From an uncultured Kangiella sp. (GTDB lineage: Bacteria > Pseudomonadota > Gammaproteobacteria > Enterobacterales > DSM-103792), in the NCBI GenBank assembly GCA_946481205.1, contig CAMLNB010000151.1, forward strand, positions 1 to 8,527: a stretch of 8,527 nucleotides of DNA. The letters run 5' to 3'. Under the pieces are notes generated by a model that was not told the DNA's origin, did not search any database, and saw nothing but the letters and a program-made list of their open reading frames with translations. Shown here piece after piece: positions 1-5,849 of this stretch. Every line of letters starts with the position of its first letter. Position 1 is the first letter of the stretch. The position numbers and the translations under genes were made by a program.

Positions 1-444
1 GACGGCCGCAACGCCGTGGCCATTGGTGTCTCGGCGGTCCGCTTCAGCGAGGCGCAGAAAAAGTTCGACGACTGCCTGTCCGCGCTGCTGCCCTACACGT
101 TTGCCGATATCGCCAAATCGACCCTGTATTTCGAGTTCGACCGGGTCGAGTTCACGCCTCAGACCCGGGCCCGGCTGAACCAGATCCGCGAGTACCTGAA
201 AGCCGACAAGGAGCTCGATCTGATGTTGATCGAAGGCCATACCGATAGCCTCGGCGGCCGCTGGTTCAATCAACAGCTCGGCAAGAAGCGCGCTGAAGCA
301 GTACGTGATTACCTGCTGGCGGCCGGTATCGATGCCAAAAGGGTGCAAACGGTCAGCTATGGCGAGCGCAAGCCGGTGGCAGACAACAAGAACGAGCGCG
401 GTCGGGAGAAAAACCGTCGGGTCACCGTCACCATCAGTCGCTAA
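1..444 (+). CDS. motY: MotY-like flagellar motor protein, C-terminal part (5' end outside window)
   Basis: The reading frame is open from base 1 and ends at TAA 442-444, giving the last 147 residues of a longer protein. Residues about 40-147 are an OmpA-like peptidoglycan-binding domain: GHTDS at 79-83, then N90 and the helix with R97-A98, ending in an NRRV motif at 138-141. In this family the Asp of GHTD (D82) and the Arg of the RA pair (R97) hold meso-diaminopimelate. The segment before it, with a Cys at 25 followed by LLPYTFADI, and the GERKPVADN run at 121-129 match MotY more than generic OmpA or Pal proteins. MotY is an exported protein of about 290 residues that forms the T ring around the flagellar base and anchors the stator. 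The missing N-terminal half would be the motor-binding domain. From memory, motY and a glyoxalase gene are also near each other in Pseudomonas aeruginosa. OmpA-family membership is near certain; the MotY assignment is likely. Confidence 0.82.
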   Translation, partial: DGRNAVAIGVSAVRFSEAQKKFDDCLSALLPYTFADIAKSTLYFEFDRVEFTPQTRARLNQIREYLKADKELDLMLIEGHTDSLGGRWFNQQLGKKRAEAVRDYLLAAGIDAKRVQTVSYGERKPVADNKNERGREKNRRVTVTISR

Positions 445-547
445 AAATGCGGGAAATTCGCGGGTCTGCGCCAGAAATTTGGCAGCGGTGACCGCGTCAA
501 AACAACCGGGTATGCTGTCGGTCCCTTCGAATAAGCCCGATGATCCG

Positions 548-943
548 ATGCGACTGCTGCATACCATGATCCGCGTGGGCGATCTGGACCGCTCACTGAA
601 GTTCTATACGGACATTCTTGGCATGAAGCTGTTACGCCAGCGCGAATACCCTGAGGGCAAATTCACGTTGGCGTTTGTTGGTTACGGTGACGAGAGCGAC
701 AGCTCCGTGATCGAACTGACTTATAACTGGGGTGTCGACAAGTACGAACTCGGCAACGCCTTTGGCCATCTCGCCATTGGTGTCGACGATGTCTATGCCG
801 CGGCGGAGCGCATTCGTGCCGCCGGCGGCAAGATCGTTCGTGAGCCTGGGCCAATGAAAGGCGGTAGCACCGTGCTGGCGTTTGTAGAAGATCCAGACGG
901 TTACCGTATCGAATTGTTGCCTGCGCAGCGACGAAACGACTGA
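548..943 (+). CDS. gloA: Lactoylglutathione lyase (glyoxalase I)
   Basis: This 131-residue protein converts the hemithioacetal of methylglyoxal and glutathione to S-lactoylglutathione in the cytoplasm, the first step of methylglyoxal detoxification. It has two beta-alpha-beta-beta-beta modules of the VOC fold. All four metal ligands sit at the same numbers as in the E. coli enzyme: H5, E56, H74 and E122. The short form, lacking the inserts of the human enzyme, points to the Ni/Co-type class. The ATG at 548 is chosen because it puts H5 in register and gives the usual bacterial length. The frame stays open further upstream (in-frame ATG at 512, and open back into motY), but that extension overlaps motY in another frame and does not look like the family. 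No strong Shine-Dalgarno sequence precedes 548. It lies 103 bases after motY with no clear terminator between, so co-transcription is possible. Confidence 0.95.
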   Translation: MRLLHTMIRVGDLDRSLKFYTDILGMKLLRQREYPEGKFTLAFVGYGDESDSSVIELTYNWGVDKYELGNAFGHLAIGVDDVYAAAERIRAAGGKIVREPGPMKGGSTVLAFVEDPDGYRIELLPAQRRND

Positions 944-1135
944 GCGCGCGCACGGCGTTTTGTTGTTCCCCCCAAAGATAAATCCGCAATCCGCTAACTG
1001 GCAATTTCGTACAGCTGAGCTAGGCTCAGACAGGGTGGCTTGCACAACATGGCACGTGTCTTCACACATTACCGATTCTGACGTTGTCGGCATCGTGGCG
1101 GTACAGGCCACGACCGGTCCATTAGAGGTTTAGGC
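944..1135. other. Intergenic region between gloA and the chemoreceptor gene
   Basis: This 192-base spacer should hold the promoter of the chemoreceptor gene, but I could not find a convincing sigma-70, sigma-28 or sigma-54 site. It contains a perfect short dyad (1015-1029), listed separately. The ribosome binding site AGAGG at 1124-1128 lies 7 bases before the ATG at 1136. No rho-independent terminator with a T-run is visible after gloA. Confidence 0.5.
1015..1029. repeat. Short perfect inverted repeat upstream of the chemoreceptor gene
   Basis: CTGAGC (1015-1020) and GCTCAG (1024-1029) are exact inverted copies around a 3-base centre, TAG. No T-run follows, so it is not a terminator for gloA. 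It lies about 107 bases before the chemoreceptor start and could be an operator half-site pair. A 6-bp dyad may also be chance. Confidence 0.35.
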
Positions 1136-3118
1136 ATGAATCTGACTGTTACTCAACGCATCAGCGCCGGCTTCGCCGTGACGTGTGCATTCCTGCTTGT
1201 GATCGCCATCGTCAGCATCGGCAGTCTGACCAAAATCCAGAGTGATTTGTCTGCCGTTGCCGACCGCGCCGCACCGATGGTGATCAAAGGTGGCGAACTC
1301 AATGCCAATTTGCTCGAAACCTCGCGCGCACTGGGCAAGCATTTCAACGGGCGCACCACCGAAGAATTGCAGGCCGCGCAAGCGATGTTCAGCACGGCCG
1401 AACAGCGCTACCAGCAAAGCCGGGCCGATCTCGACAAGCTGGTCAGCGACGAGCCGAAAATCGTTTCGGCCCTGCGCGATGTCGACGACAAAGCCAAAGC
1501 CTATTTCGAAACTGCGCCACGCATGTTCAGTGCTCACGATGCCGAGATCAGCGCGATGCTGAAAGTCGCCAAGCAGCGCACCACTTTTGAAGAGACCGGT
1601 GACGATCTGGATGGCGAACTGGCTGAGCTGGCTGACACCGGTCGTGGCGGCATTCGTGCAGTGGCCGGTCGGATGAACCGCCTGATCCGCGAAGGTACCG
1701 TTGGTGCGATCGATGCGCTGGCGGTGCGCCAGGTCAACCGGATGGCGCCGATCCTGCGTGACTTGGAATCAATTGCTGAATCGGTCGACGAGCGCGTCAG
1801 CGAACTGCAAGCTGCTGGTGCGGACAGCGATTTGCTCGGTACCATTCGCGAATACCGGGCGATGCTCAGCGGCAACAACAGCGTCGTCAACACTTACAAA
1901 CAGCAGCTGGAACAAGCCGCAGCCGCCAAGACCGCATTCGATGAAGCCGAGGCCAAACTGGTCGAAGCGCTCGGTGCGCTACAGCAGGAAATGACAGCCG
2001 TCGAAGATTTCAAAAACGCCGCCAAATCGAGCGCCGATAACGCCGTCAGCTTCAGCCGCTTGATCGTGATCGTGGTATCGGTGATTGCGCTGGCACTGGC
2101 CGCAGCCATCGCGTTCTGGGTCACCCAGAGCATTCGCAAACCGCTGGCCAATACGATGCAGGTAATCGAGCGGGTAGCCGATGGCGACATGACGGTACAA
2201 GTCAAAATCGACAACAAAGACGAGTTCGGACATCTGGCCGATTCGGTCAACCGGTTGACGTCGCAGCTGCGCAGCATGCTGCAGCAGATCGCTGGCACGG
2301 CCCAGTCGCTGGCCTCGGCGGCGGATCAAACTGCACGTATTTCCGAAAGCACCCATGAAGCCATCCGGCAGCAGCGCGAACAGACCGAACAGGTCGTGGT
2401 GGCGATGACCGAGATGACCGCGACGGTGCAGGACGTGGCGCGCAGTGCCAACAGTGCGTTGACTCAAGTGCACAACGCCGAGAAAGAAACCTCTGCCGGT
2501 CATGCTGTGGTTCGGCATAGCATCGAATCGATCAACCGTTTGGCGGGCGAAGTGCAGAACTCGGTATCGGTGATCAATCGCTTGGATGCGTTCAGCGCCC
2601 AGATTGGCACGGTGCTGGATGTGATCCGCGGCATTGCCGAACAGACCAACCTGCTGGCGTTGAACGCGGCGATTGAAGCGGCACGTGCCGGTGAGCAGGG
2701 CCGTGGTTTCGCCGTGGTCGCCGATGAAGTGCGCACCTTGGCGTCGCGTACTCAGCAATCGACGGCGGAGATTCAGCAAACCATCGAACGGCTGCAATCC
2801 GGTGCCCGCGAAGCGGTGCAAACGATGGCGCGCAGCCAGAAAGAAGCGGAAGCGTCGGTGACCGAAACGGCGCGTGCCGGCGAGTCGCTGGAACGGATCA
2901 CTCAGGCGATGGGCGTCATCAACGACATGAGCACGCAGATCGCCAGTGCCGCCGAGGAGCAAACCGCGGTGACGCATGAAATGCACGAGAATATGACCAC
3001 GATTTCGGCAGCTTCCGAACACACCGCCAGCGGTGCCGAGCAGAATCGCGCTGCAGCACGCGAGCTGGCGCGTCTGGCGGAAACCCTGCAGCAGATGGTG
3101 CAGAAGTTCCGGGTTTAA
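1136..3118 (+). CDS. Methyl-accepting chemotaxis protein with a large helical periplasmic sensor
   Basis: This 660-residue inner-membrane chemoreceptor would signal through CheW and CheA to the flagellar motor. A short cytoplasmic N-terminus leads to TM1 (about residues 10-31). A periplasmic ligand-binding region of about 275 residues (32-308) follows, rich in Ala, Glu, Gln and Leu and apparently all helical. TM2 is about 309-329, a HAMP domain about 330-383, and a coiled-coil signalling domain runs to the C-terminus. The hairpin tip is textbook: [20 protein letters not shown] at 500-519, followed by [14 protein letters not shown] through 533. The sensor is longer than a four-helix bundle of about 150 residues and is nearer the helical bimodular (HBM) type; the ligand cannot be read from sequence. 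The protein ends in VQKFRV, with no NWETF-type pentapeptide for tethering CheR or CheB. AGAGG lies 7 bases before the start. It appears to be a single-gene unit closed by the terminator at 3137-3173. Confidence 0.95.
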   Translation: MNLTVTQRISAGFAVTCAFLLVIAIVSIGSLTKIQSDLSAVADRAAPMVIKGGELNANLLETSRALGKHFNGRTTEELQAAQAMFSTAEQRYQQSRADLDKLVSDEPKIVSALRDVDDKAKAYFETAPRMFSAHDAEISAMLKVAKQRTTFEETGDDLDGELAELADTGRGGIRAVAGRMNRLIREGTVGAIDALAVRQVNRMAPILRDLESIAESVDERVSELQAAGADSDLLGTIREYRAMLSGNNSVVNTYKQQLEQAAAAKTAFDEAEAKLVEALGALQQEMTAVEDFKNAAKSSADNAVSFSRLIVIVVSVIALALAAAIAFWVTQSIRKPLANTMQVIERVADGDMTVQVKIDNKDEFGHLADSVNRLTSQLRSMLQQIAGTAQSLASAADQTARISESTHEAIRQQREQTEQVVVAMTEMTATVQDVARSANSALTQVHNAEKETSAGHAVVRHSIESINRLAGEVQNSVSVINRLDAFSAQIGTVLDVIRGIAEQTNLLALNAAIEAARAGEQGRGFAVVADEVRTLASRTQQSTAEIQQTIERLQSGAREAVQTMARSQKEAEASVTETARAGESLERITQAMGVINDMSTQIASAAEEQTAVTHEMHENMTTISAASEHTASGAEQNRAAARELARLAETLQQMVQKFRV

Positions 3119-3136
3119 CGCACCGCCGATCCAAAC

Positions 3137-3173
3137 AAAATCCCCGTTCAGCGACAGCTGGGCGGGGATTTTT
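3137..3173 (+). terminator. Rho-independent terminator after the chemoreceptor gene
   Basis: AAAATCCCCG (3137-3146) pairs exactly with CGGGGATTTT (3163-3172), giving a 10-bp stem. A nested 4-bp stem, CAGC with GCTG (3149-3152 and 3157-3160), sits in the loop. A run of five T (3169-3173) completes the signal on the plus strand. It begins 18 bases after the chemoreceptor stop. Confidence 0.88.
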
Positions 3174-3281
3174 CATTTCTGCTGTTTGGCTCGTTCGCGG
3201 TCGAGTTCTGCTTCCGTGGTGCTACCCGCTCATGCCAATTTCCGTTAGGCTGCAGCCGGACCAGACAAAGGACACGAAGCG

Positions 3282-3854
3282 ATGCAACCCCTGCGTAGGC
3301 AAGCCAAGCTGATGAGTGTCGGCAAAACACTGGCGCTGACCGTGCTGCTGTGCGGCCCACTGACTGCTGCGGCCTGTGATGCCCGTTGGCAGTTCTTCAG
3401 TGAATTGCGCAAACTCTGTGGTGCCCGCTTTGAAGGCGCATCAACGTTTCCCGATGATCCGAAACACGATTTTGCAGGCAAGCGCCTGATCGCGGTATTC
3501 GCGCATTGCAGCGACAACGAAGTGCGGATTCCGTTTGCAGTGGGTGAGGATCGCTCACGGACCTGGCTCATCCGTTGGCAGGCGGGACAGCTGTCGCTGA
3601 AACACGATCACCGTCATGCCGATGGCAGCCCCGATGCGGTCACGATGTATGGCGGCGCGGCGGCAGAAAAAGGCACGGGCCGGGTGCAGGCATTTGCTGC
3701 TGATGCGTACACGGCCGAATTGATTCCGGCAGCAGCGACCAATGTTTGGACGCTGAGTCTGAGCGACGATGGCAAGACGCTGACCTATCATCTGGACCGT
3801 GATGGCAAGCCGCGTTATGAAGCGGTGCTGCAGCGGGTGCCAAGCACGTCCTGA
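3282..3854 (+). CDS. Secreted protein of unknown function
   Basis: This 190-residue protein has an N-terminal export signal: basic residues at 5-15, a hydrophobic core at about 17-29 (TLALTVLLCGPLT), and an Ala-rich cleavage region at 29-31. Signal peptidase I cleavage just before C32 is most likely. The AAA-C context is a poor lipobox, so a lipoprotein is less likely but possible. The mature part has three cysteines (C32, C46, C76), a region with LIPAAATNVWTLSL at 147-160, and a terminal DGKTLTYHLDRDGKPRYEAV segment at 163-182 that looks like paired beta strands. I recognise the pattern as a conserved hypothetical family but have no function to give. The start at 3282 is preferred because AAAGGA (3267-3272) lies 9 bases before it; an in-frame ATG at 3312 lacks such a site. 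It stands alone between two terminators, with its promoter presumably in 3174-3281, where I see no clear match. Confidence 0.8.
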   Translation: MQPLRRQAKLMSVGKTLALTVLLCGPLTAAACDARWQFFSELRKLCGARFEGASTFPDDPKHDFAGKRLIAVFAHCSDNEVRIPFAVGEDRSRTWLIRWQAGQLSLKHDHRHADGSPDAVTMYGGAAAEKGTGRVQAFAADAYTAELIPAAATNVWTLSLSDDGKTLTYHLDRDGKPRYEAVLQRVPSTS

Positions 3855-3879
3855 TCCTGTGTAGGCCACAGCGTTCGGC

Positions 3880-3913
3880 AAACAAAAAGCCCGCAGCAGC
3901 GGGCTTTTTGTTT
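3880..3913. terminator. Two-way rho-independent terminator between convergent genes
   Basis: AAACAAAAAGCCCGC (3880-3894) and its exact reverse complement (3899-3913) flank a 4-base loop, AGCA. This makes a perfect 15-bp stem with an A-run on one side and a T-run on the other. It therefore works in both directions: for the plus-strand gene ending at 3854 and for the minus-strand gene ending at 3927. Confidence 0.93.
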
Positions 3914-3926
3914 GGTTTGAACCGTG

Positions 3927-4340
3927 TTATTGCGCGGTTTTCAGCAAGTCCAGAAACGGCTTCTTGCTGGCGTCGGCCGCAGCAGCCTCTTCGGTCCATT
4001 GCACAATGGTTTTGCCATCGTGTTCCGGGCTGCTGGTTGCCGAGGCACCGACTTGGCTCAAGATGAAATCGGCGACGTCGGTGGCATTGGACGCAATAGC
4101 GGTGCGCAGCAGGGTGCCGCCGGCGAATGCGCCATCTTTGCCACAGAGCACGCCGCCGTAAATGCGGCGCAGCTGCAGATCGGCGTCTTTCAGTTTCTTG
4201 CGGAACAGGGTGCGGTCGTTTGCTTTGGCATAGTCGCACAGTGTCGCTGCCAAACGGGTGTATTCATCATCCGCCGCCAGGACGTTGCTGGCGGGGGCCG
4301 ACAGCAGGGGCAACAGGGCGAGCAGCAGGAGTTTCTTCAT
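3927..4340 (-). CDS. Small exported protein, DUF3718-like or ankyrin-like core
   Basis: This 137-residue protein starts with a clear signal peptide: KK, then LLLLALLPLL, with cleavage likely after A22 or A23 (VLA-ADDE). The start at 4340 is chosen because GAGG (4347-4350) lies 6 bases before it. An in-frame ATG at 4352 would add four residues but has no ribosome binding site. The mature protein has two cysteines (C35, C66), a basic amphipathic stretch (NDRTLFRKKLKDADLQLRRI, 41-60), and a helical part around TLLRTAIASNATDVADFILS (76-95). That layout resembles what I recall of DUF3718 proteins of Shewanella and Vibrio, and is loosely ankyrin-like. Function is unknown; the location should be periplasmic. 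Two other small exported proteins follow in the same orientation to its right, but a strong terminator (4466-4493) separates it from them, so it probably has its own promoter. Confidence 0.78.
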   Translation of the reverse strand: MKKLLLLALLPLLSAPASNVLAADDEYTRLAATLCDYAKANDRTLFRKKLKDADLQLRRIYGGVLCGKDGAFAGGTLLRTAIASNATDVADFILSQVGASATSSPEHDGKTIVQWTEEAAAADASKKPFLDLLKTAQ

Positions 4341-4425
4341 TTTCGGCCTCATCGGTTGAGCATCTGGCAGGAGGGGAGGCGCACGCCGGGCGGGTGTGGG
4401 CGGTGTGCGTACTGCCGTGCCGTGA

Positions 4426-4431
4426 AGTATA
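4426..4431 (-). promoter_or_regulatory. Possible -10 element for the 3927-4340 gene
   Basis: On the minus strand this reads TATACT, five of six matches to the sigma-70 -10 consensus, about 85 bases before the start codon. The nearest -35-like sequences are TTGACA (4456-4461, spacing 24) and TTGACG (4439-4444, spacing 7), neither of which fits the usual 16-18. The call rests on the -10 alone and on the need for a promoter downstream of the terminator at 4466-4493. Confidence 0.3.
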
Positions 4432-4460
4432 GCCGCTGCGTCAAAAACACGAATCTGTCA

Positions 4461-4493
4461 AAAAAATAACGCTCTCGCGAGGGAGAGCGTTAT
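4461..4493 (-). terminator. Rho-independent terminator after the 4525-4968 gene
   Basis: ATAACGCTCTC (4466-4476) and GAGAGCGTTAT (4483-4493) form a perfect 11-bp stem with a 6-base loop. Read on the minus strand the stem is followed by a run of six or more T (4466 down to 4461), the expected order for a leftward transcript. It starts about 30 bases after the stop codon of the minus-strand gene that ends at 4525. Confidence 0.9.
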
Positions 4494-4524
4494 AGACACT
4501 CGAGGTCGTTGATTTCAAAAGAAA

Positions 4525-4968
4525 TCAGCGTTGCTTGCGATATCCAGCGGCAGTGGCCTGTGTGACTAATGCCGGGTCAGCGCCGTAGGAAATGGCGCGC
4601 TGGGCATACGTGGCTTCGGCTTTCGGATAGGCGGTGGTGGCAACGGTGACGGCTTCGTACTGATCAAAACCGGCATCGAGTGCGGCATCAAAAGTCTGCG
4701 CGGCGTATTCCGGAGCTGCTTTCAATGCGGCGGCAAAGTATGCCGAGCGCTGCTCGCTGTAATCGGCGAATGCGAGTCGGGTTTGCCAGGTGTAGCAAGC
4801 CTCTTTCGAGAACTGGCCACTGGCAGCCGGCGCGGCTTGGTCGGCTTGTGCGAGTTTGTCGCATTCTTTCTGCGCTGCAGCAAAGTAGCTGGCGGGATTG
4901 TCGCCAGCGAGTGCTGCACCACACCACAAACTGCAGCAAGTGATAACGGCGGCGAGACCTTGCTTCAT
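4525..4968 (-). CDS. Small exported protein, paralogue A (unknown function)
   Basis: This 147-residue protein has a signal peptide at 1-21 (cleavage likely at ALA-GD). The mature protein is mainly helical and Ala-rich, with two cysteines, C36 and C58, that could form a disulfide. The C-terminal third carries two copies of a motif of about 22 residues, at 92-113 and 120-142. Each begins T-[FY], has [AS]..G.D in the middle and ends VT.AT.A. The protein is clearly paralogous to the 155-residue product of 5138-5605. From C36 to near the end the two align without a gap, with the cysteines 22 residues apart in both, and 37 of 59 residues match in the last part. I recognise no named domain. AAGGAG (4977-4982) lies 8 bases before the ATG. 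A 169-base spacer with a possible promoter separates it from the upstream paralogue, and the terminator at 4461-4493 follows. Confidence 0.82.
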   Translation of the reverse strand: MKQGLAAVITCCSLWCGAALAGDNPASYFAAAQKECDKLAQADQAAPAASGQFSKEACYTWQTRLAFADYSEQRSAYFAAALKAAPEYAAQTFDAALDAGFDQYEAVTVATTAYPKAEATYAQRAISYGADPALVTQATAAGYRKQR

Positions 4969-5065
4969 GGTGCTATCTCCTTAACGTCTGTTGTCGTGCA
5001 TTTGTATCCGTGCGGCACCTGCAGTGGCAGCTGCTCAGTAAAAGAGCTGGCCGCGTCGGTGTCCG

Positions 5066-5095
5066 AGTCTATGCCGCTCCGGCGCCATTTGGCAA
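5066..5095 (-). promoter_or_regulatory. Possible sigma-70 promoter for paralogue A
   Basis: On the minus strand TTGCCA (5090-5095; five of six matches to the -35 consensus) is followed after 18 bases by TAGACT (5066-5071; four of six matches to the -10 consensus). It lies about 100 bases before the start at 4968, in the spacer between the two paralogues. The match is modest. Confidence 0.33.
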
Positions 5096-5137
5096 ACCGG
5101 AACGGGCGTAGTTGTTTGCAATCTGCCGCGATCGACT

Positions 5138-5605
5138 TCAATACAAATGCCGACGCAAACCGGCCGCCGTTGCCTGGGTAACCTGGCTGGGGTCGGCACC
5201 GCGGGCAATGGCCAGATTGGCGAAGGTCAGATCCTGTTCCGGCAGTGCGCGAGTGGCAGCGGTCACGGCGTAGTACGGATCGAAACCGGCCTGTAATGCC
5301 GAGACAAAGGTCCCGTCCGCGTATTCCGGTGCGACCTGCAATGCCATCTGCAAACGCACAGGGCTGTCAGGCGGCAATTGCGATAACGCCGCAACAACCT
5401 GATTCAAATAGCAATTGCGCCGTTCAGCGGCAATGTCGCGGCTGGCGCTGACTTGTTCCGGTGGATACAGCTCGCTGCAACTGCGATAGGCACTGGCGAA
5501 AAATCCGAGATAGGCATTGTCGTCAGCGTTGCTGCTGGTGAGCAGGTTGCTGGTGGCAAGCACGAGCGTGAACGTGGTGTTGATGAGAAGCGACGACGCA
5601 GACAT
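5138..5605 (-). CDS. Small exported protein, paralogue B (unknown function)
   Basis: This 155-residue protein begins with an uncharged but hydrophobic leader (SSLLINTTFTLVLATSNLLT, 4-23), with likely cleavage near N26-A27-D28. The lack of basic residues at the extreme N-terminus is unusual for a signal peptide. The mature protein has C43 and C65 with the same 22-residue spacing as paralogue A, then VAPEYA at 91-96. Two copies of the T-[FY]...G.D...VT.AT.A motif follow, at about 99-120 and 127-148, ending VTQATAAG. The two paralogues share about 63% of the last 59 residues but little in the N-terminal half beyond the cysteines, so the C-terminal repeats look like the constrained part. The ribosome binding site is very strong: AGGAGGAGG (5611-5619), 5 bases before the ATG. 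A perfect inverted repeat (5618-5648) abuts and slightly overlaps it. The function is unknown; a periplasmic or secreted location is inferred. Confidence 0.82.
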   Translation of the reverse strand: MSASSLLINTTFTLVLATSNLLTSSNADDNAYLGFFASAYRSCSELYPPEQVSASRDIAAERRNCYLNQVVAALSQLPPDSPVRLQMALQVAPEYADGTFVSALQAGFDPYYAVTAATRALPEQDLTFANLAIARGADPSQVTQATAAGLRRHLY

Positions 5606-5617
5606 GGCGACCTCCTC

Positions 5618-5648
5618 CTGAGATCGGTCATTACCTGACCGATCTCAG
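5618..5648. repeat. Perfect 13-bp inverted repeat at the ribosome binding site of paralogue B
   Basis: CTGAGATCGGTCA (5618-5630) and TGACCGATCTCAG (5636-5648) are exact inverted copies around a 5-base centre, TTACC. On the minus strand the inner arm runs into the ribosome binding site AGGAGGAGG (5611-5619). No T-run follows on either strand, so it is not an intrinsic terminator. It could be a protein-binding operator at the transcription start, or an RNA hairpin beside the ribosome binding site. Each arm contains one GATC. Confidence 0.85.
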
Positions 5649-5675
5649 TGTAGGTTGCAGTTGCATGACCACCAA
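5647..5675 (-). promoter_or_regulatory. Possible sigma-70 promoter for paralogue B
   Basis: On the minus strand TTGGTG (5670-5675; only TTG matches) precedes TACACT (5647-5652; four of six matches) with a 17-base spacer. If real, transcription would begin around 5640, inside the inverted repeat 5618-5648, which would then sit like an operator at the start site. The -35 match is poor. Confidence 0.27.
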
Positions 5676-5849
5676 AGTCTGCGGCCGTGAATTTTGCAGA
5701 CTGTGAACTGGTAAGAATTCCGCGTCATAACAGCTGGCGCGTTGGTCCCGATCACGCGTGCCAGCTGCATTCTTGTTGCATTGCCGCATGCAGCAGTTAC
5801 AGCGACAACTCTGCTGCGTTTATGGCGACCACCTGTGTTTTTGCTGAGC
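5649..5849. other. Spacer between lapD and paralogue B
   Basis: About 200 bases with no credible gene. It contains an 8-bp inverted repeat, CAGCTGGC (5731-5738) with GCCAGCTG (5760-5767), and a 7-bp one, GCAGCAG (5790-5796) with CTGCTGC (5811-5817). Neither is followed by a T-run on the minus strand, so neither is a standard terminator for lapD, though either could fold in its 3' untranslated region. The possible promoter for paralogue B is at its left end. Confidence 0.5.

Noticed and set aside
1049..1064. Possible sigma-54 promoter before the chemoreceptor gene (TGGCACG at 1050-1056)
   Set aside because: The -24 part is perfect, but the -12 part reads TTCA instead of TTGC, losing the essential GC.
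944..1135. Search for a sigma-28 (flagellar) promoter upstream of the chemoreceptor gene
   Set aside because: CAAAGATA (972-979) and ACCGATT (1071-1077) recall parts of the consensus, but neither has a partner element at the right distance.
1979..3022. A 347-codon open frame on the minus strand inside the chemoreceptor gene
   Set aside because: It is antisense to a well-supported chemoreceptor, is rich in Arg and His as expected from a mirror of GC-rich coding sequence, and matches no family I know.
4511..4526. Inverted repeat GATTTC-AAAA-GAAATC at the stop codon of paralogue A
   Set aside because: It is only 6 bp and AT-rich, and the real terminator lies just beyond it; likely chance.
4783..5181. 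132-codon plus-strand ORF across paralogue A and the following spacer
   Set aside because: It is antisense to a gene supported by a signal peptide, a ribosome binding site and a paralogue, and has no start signal of its own.
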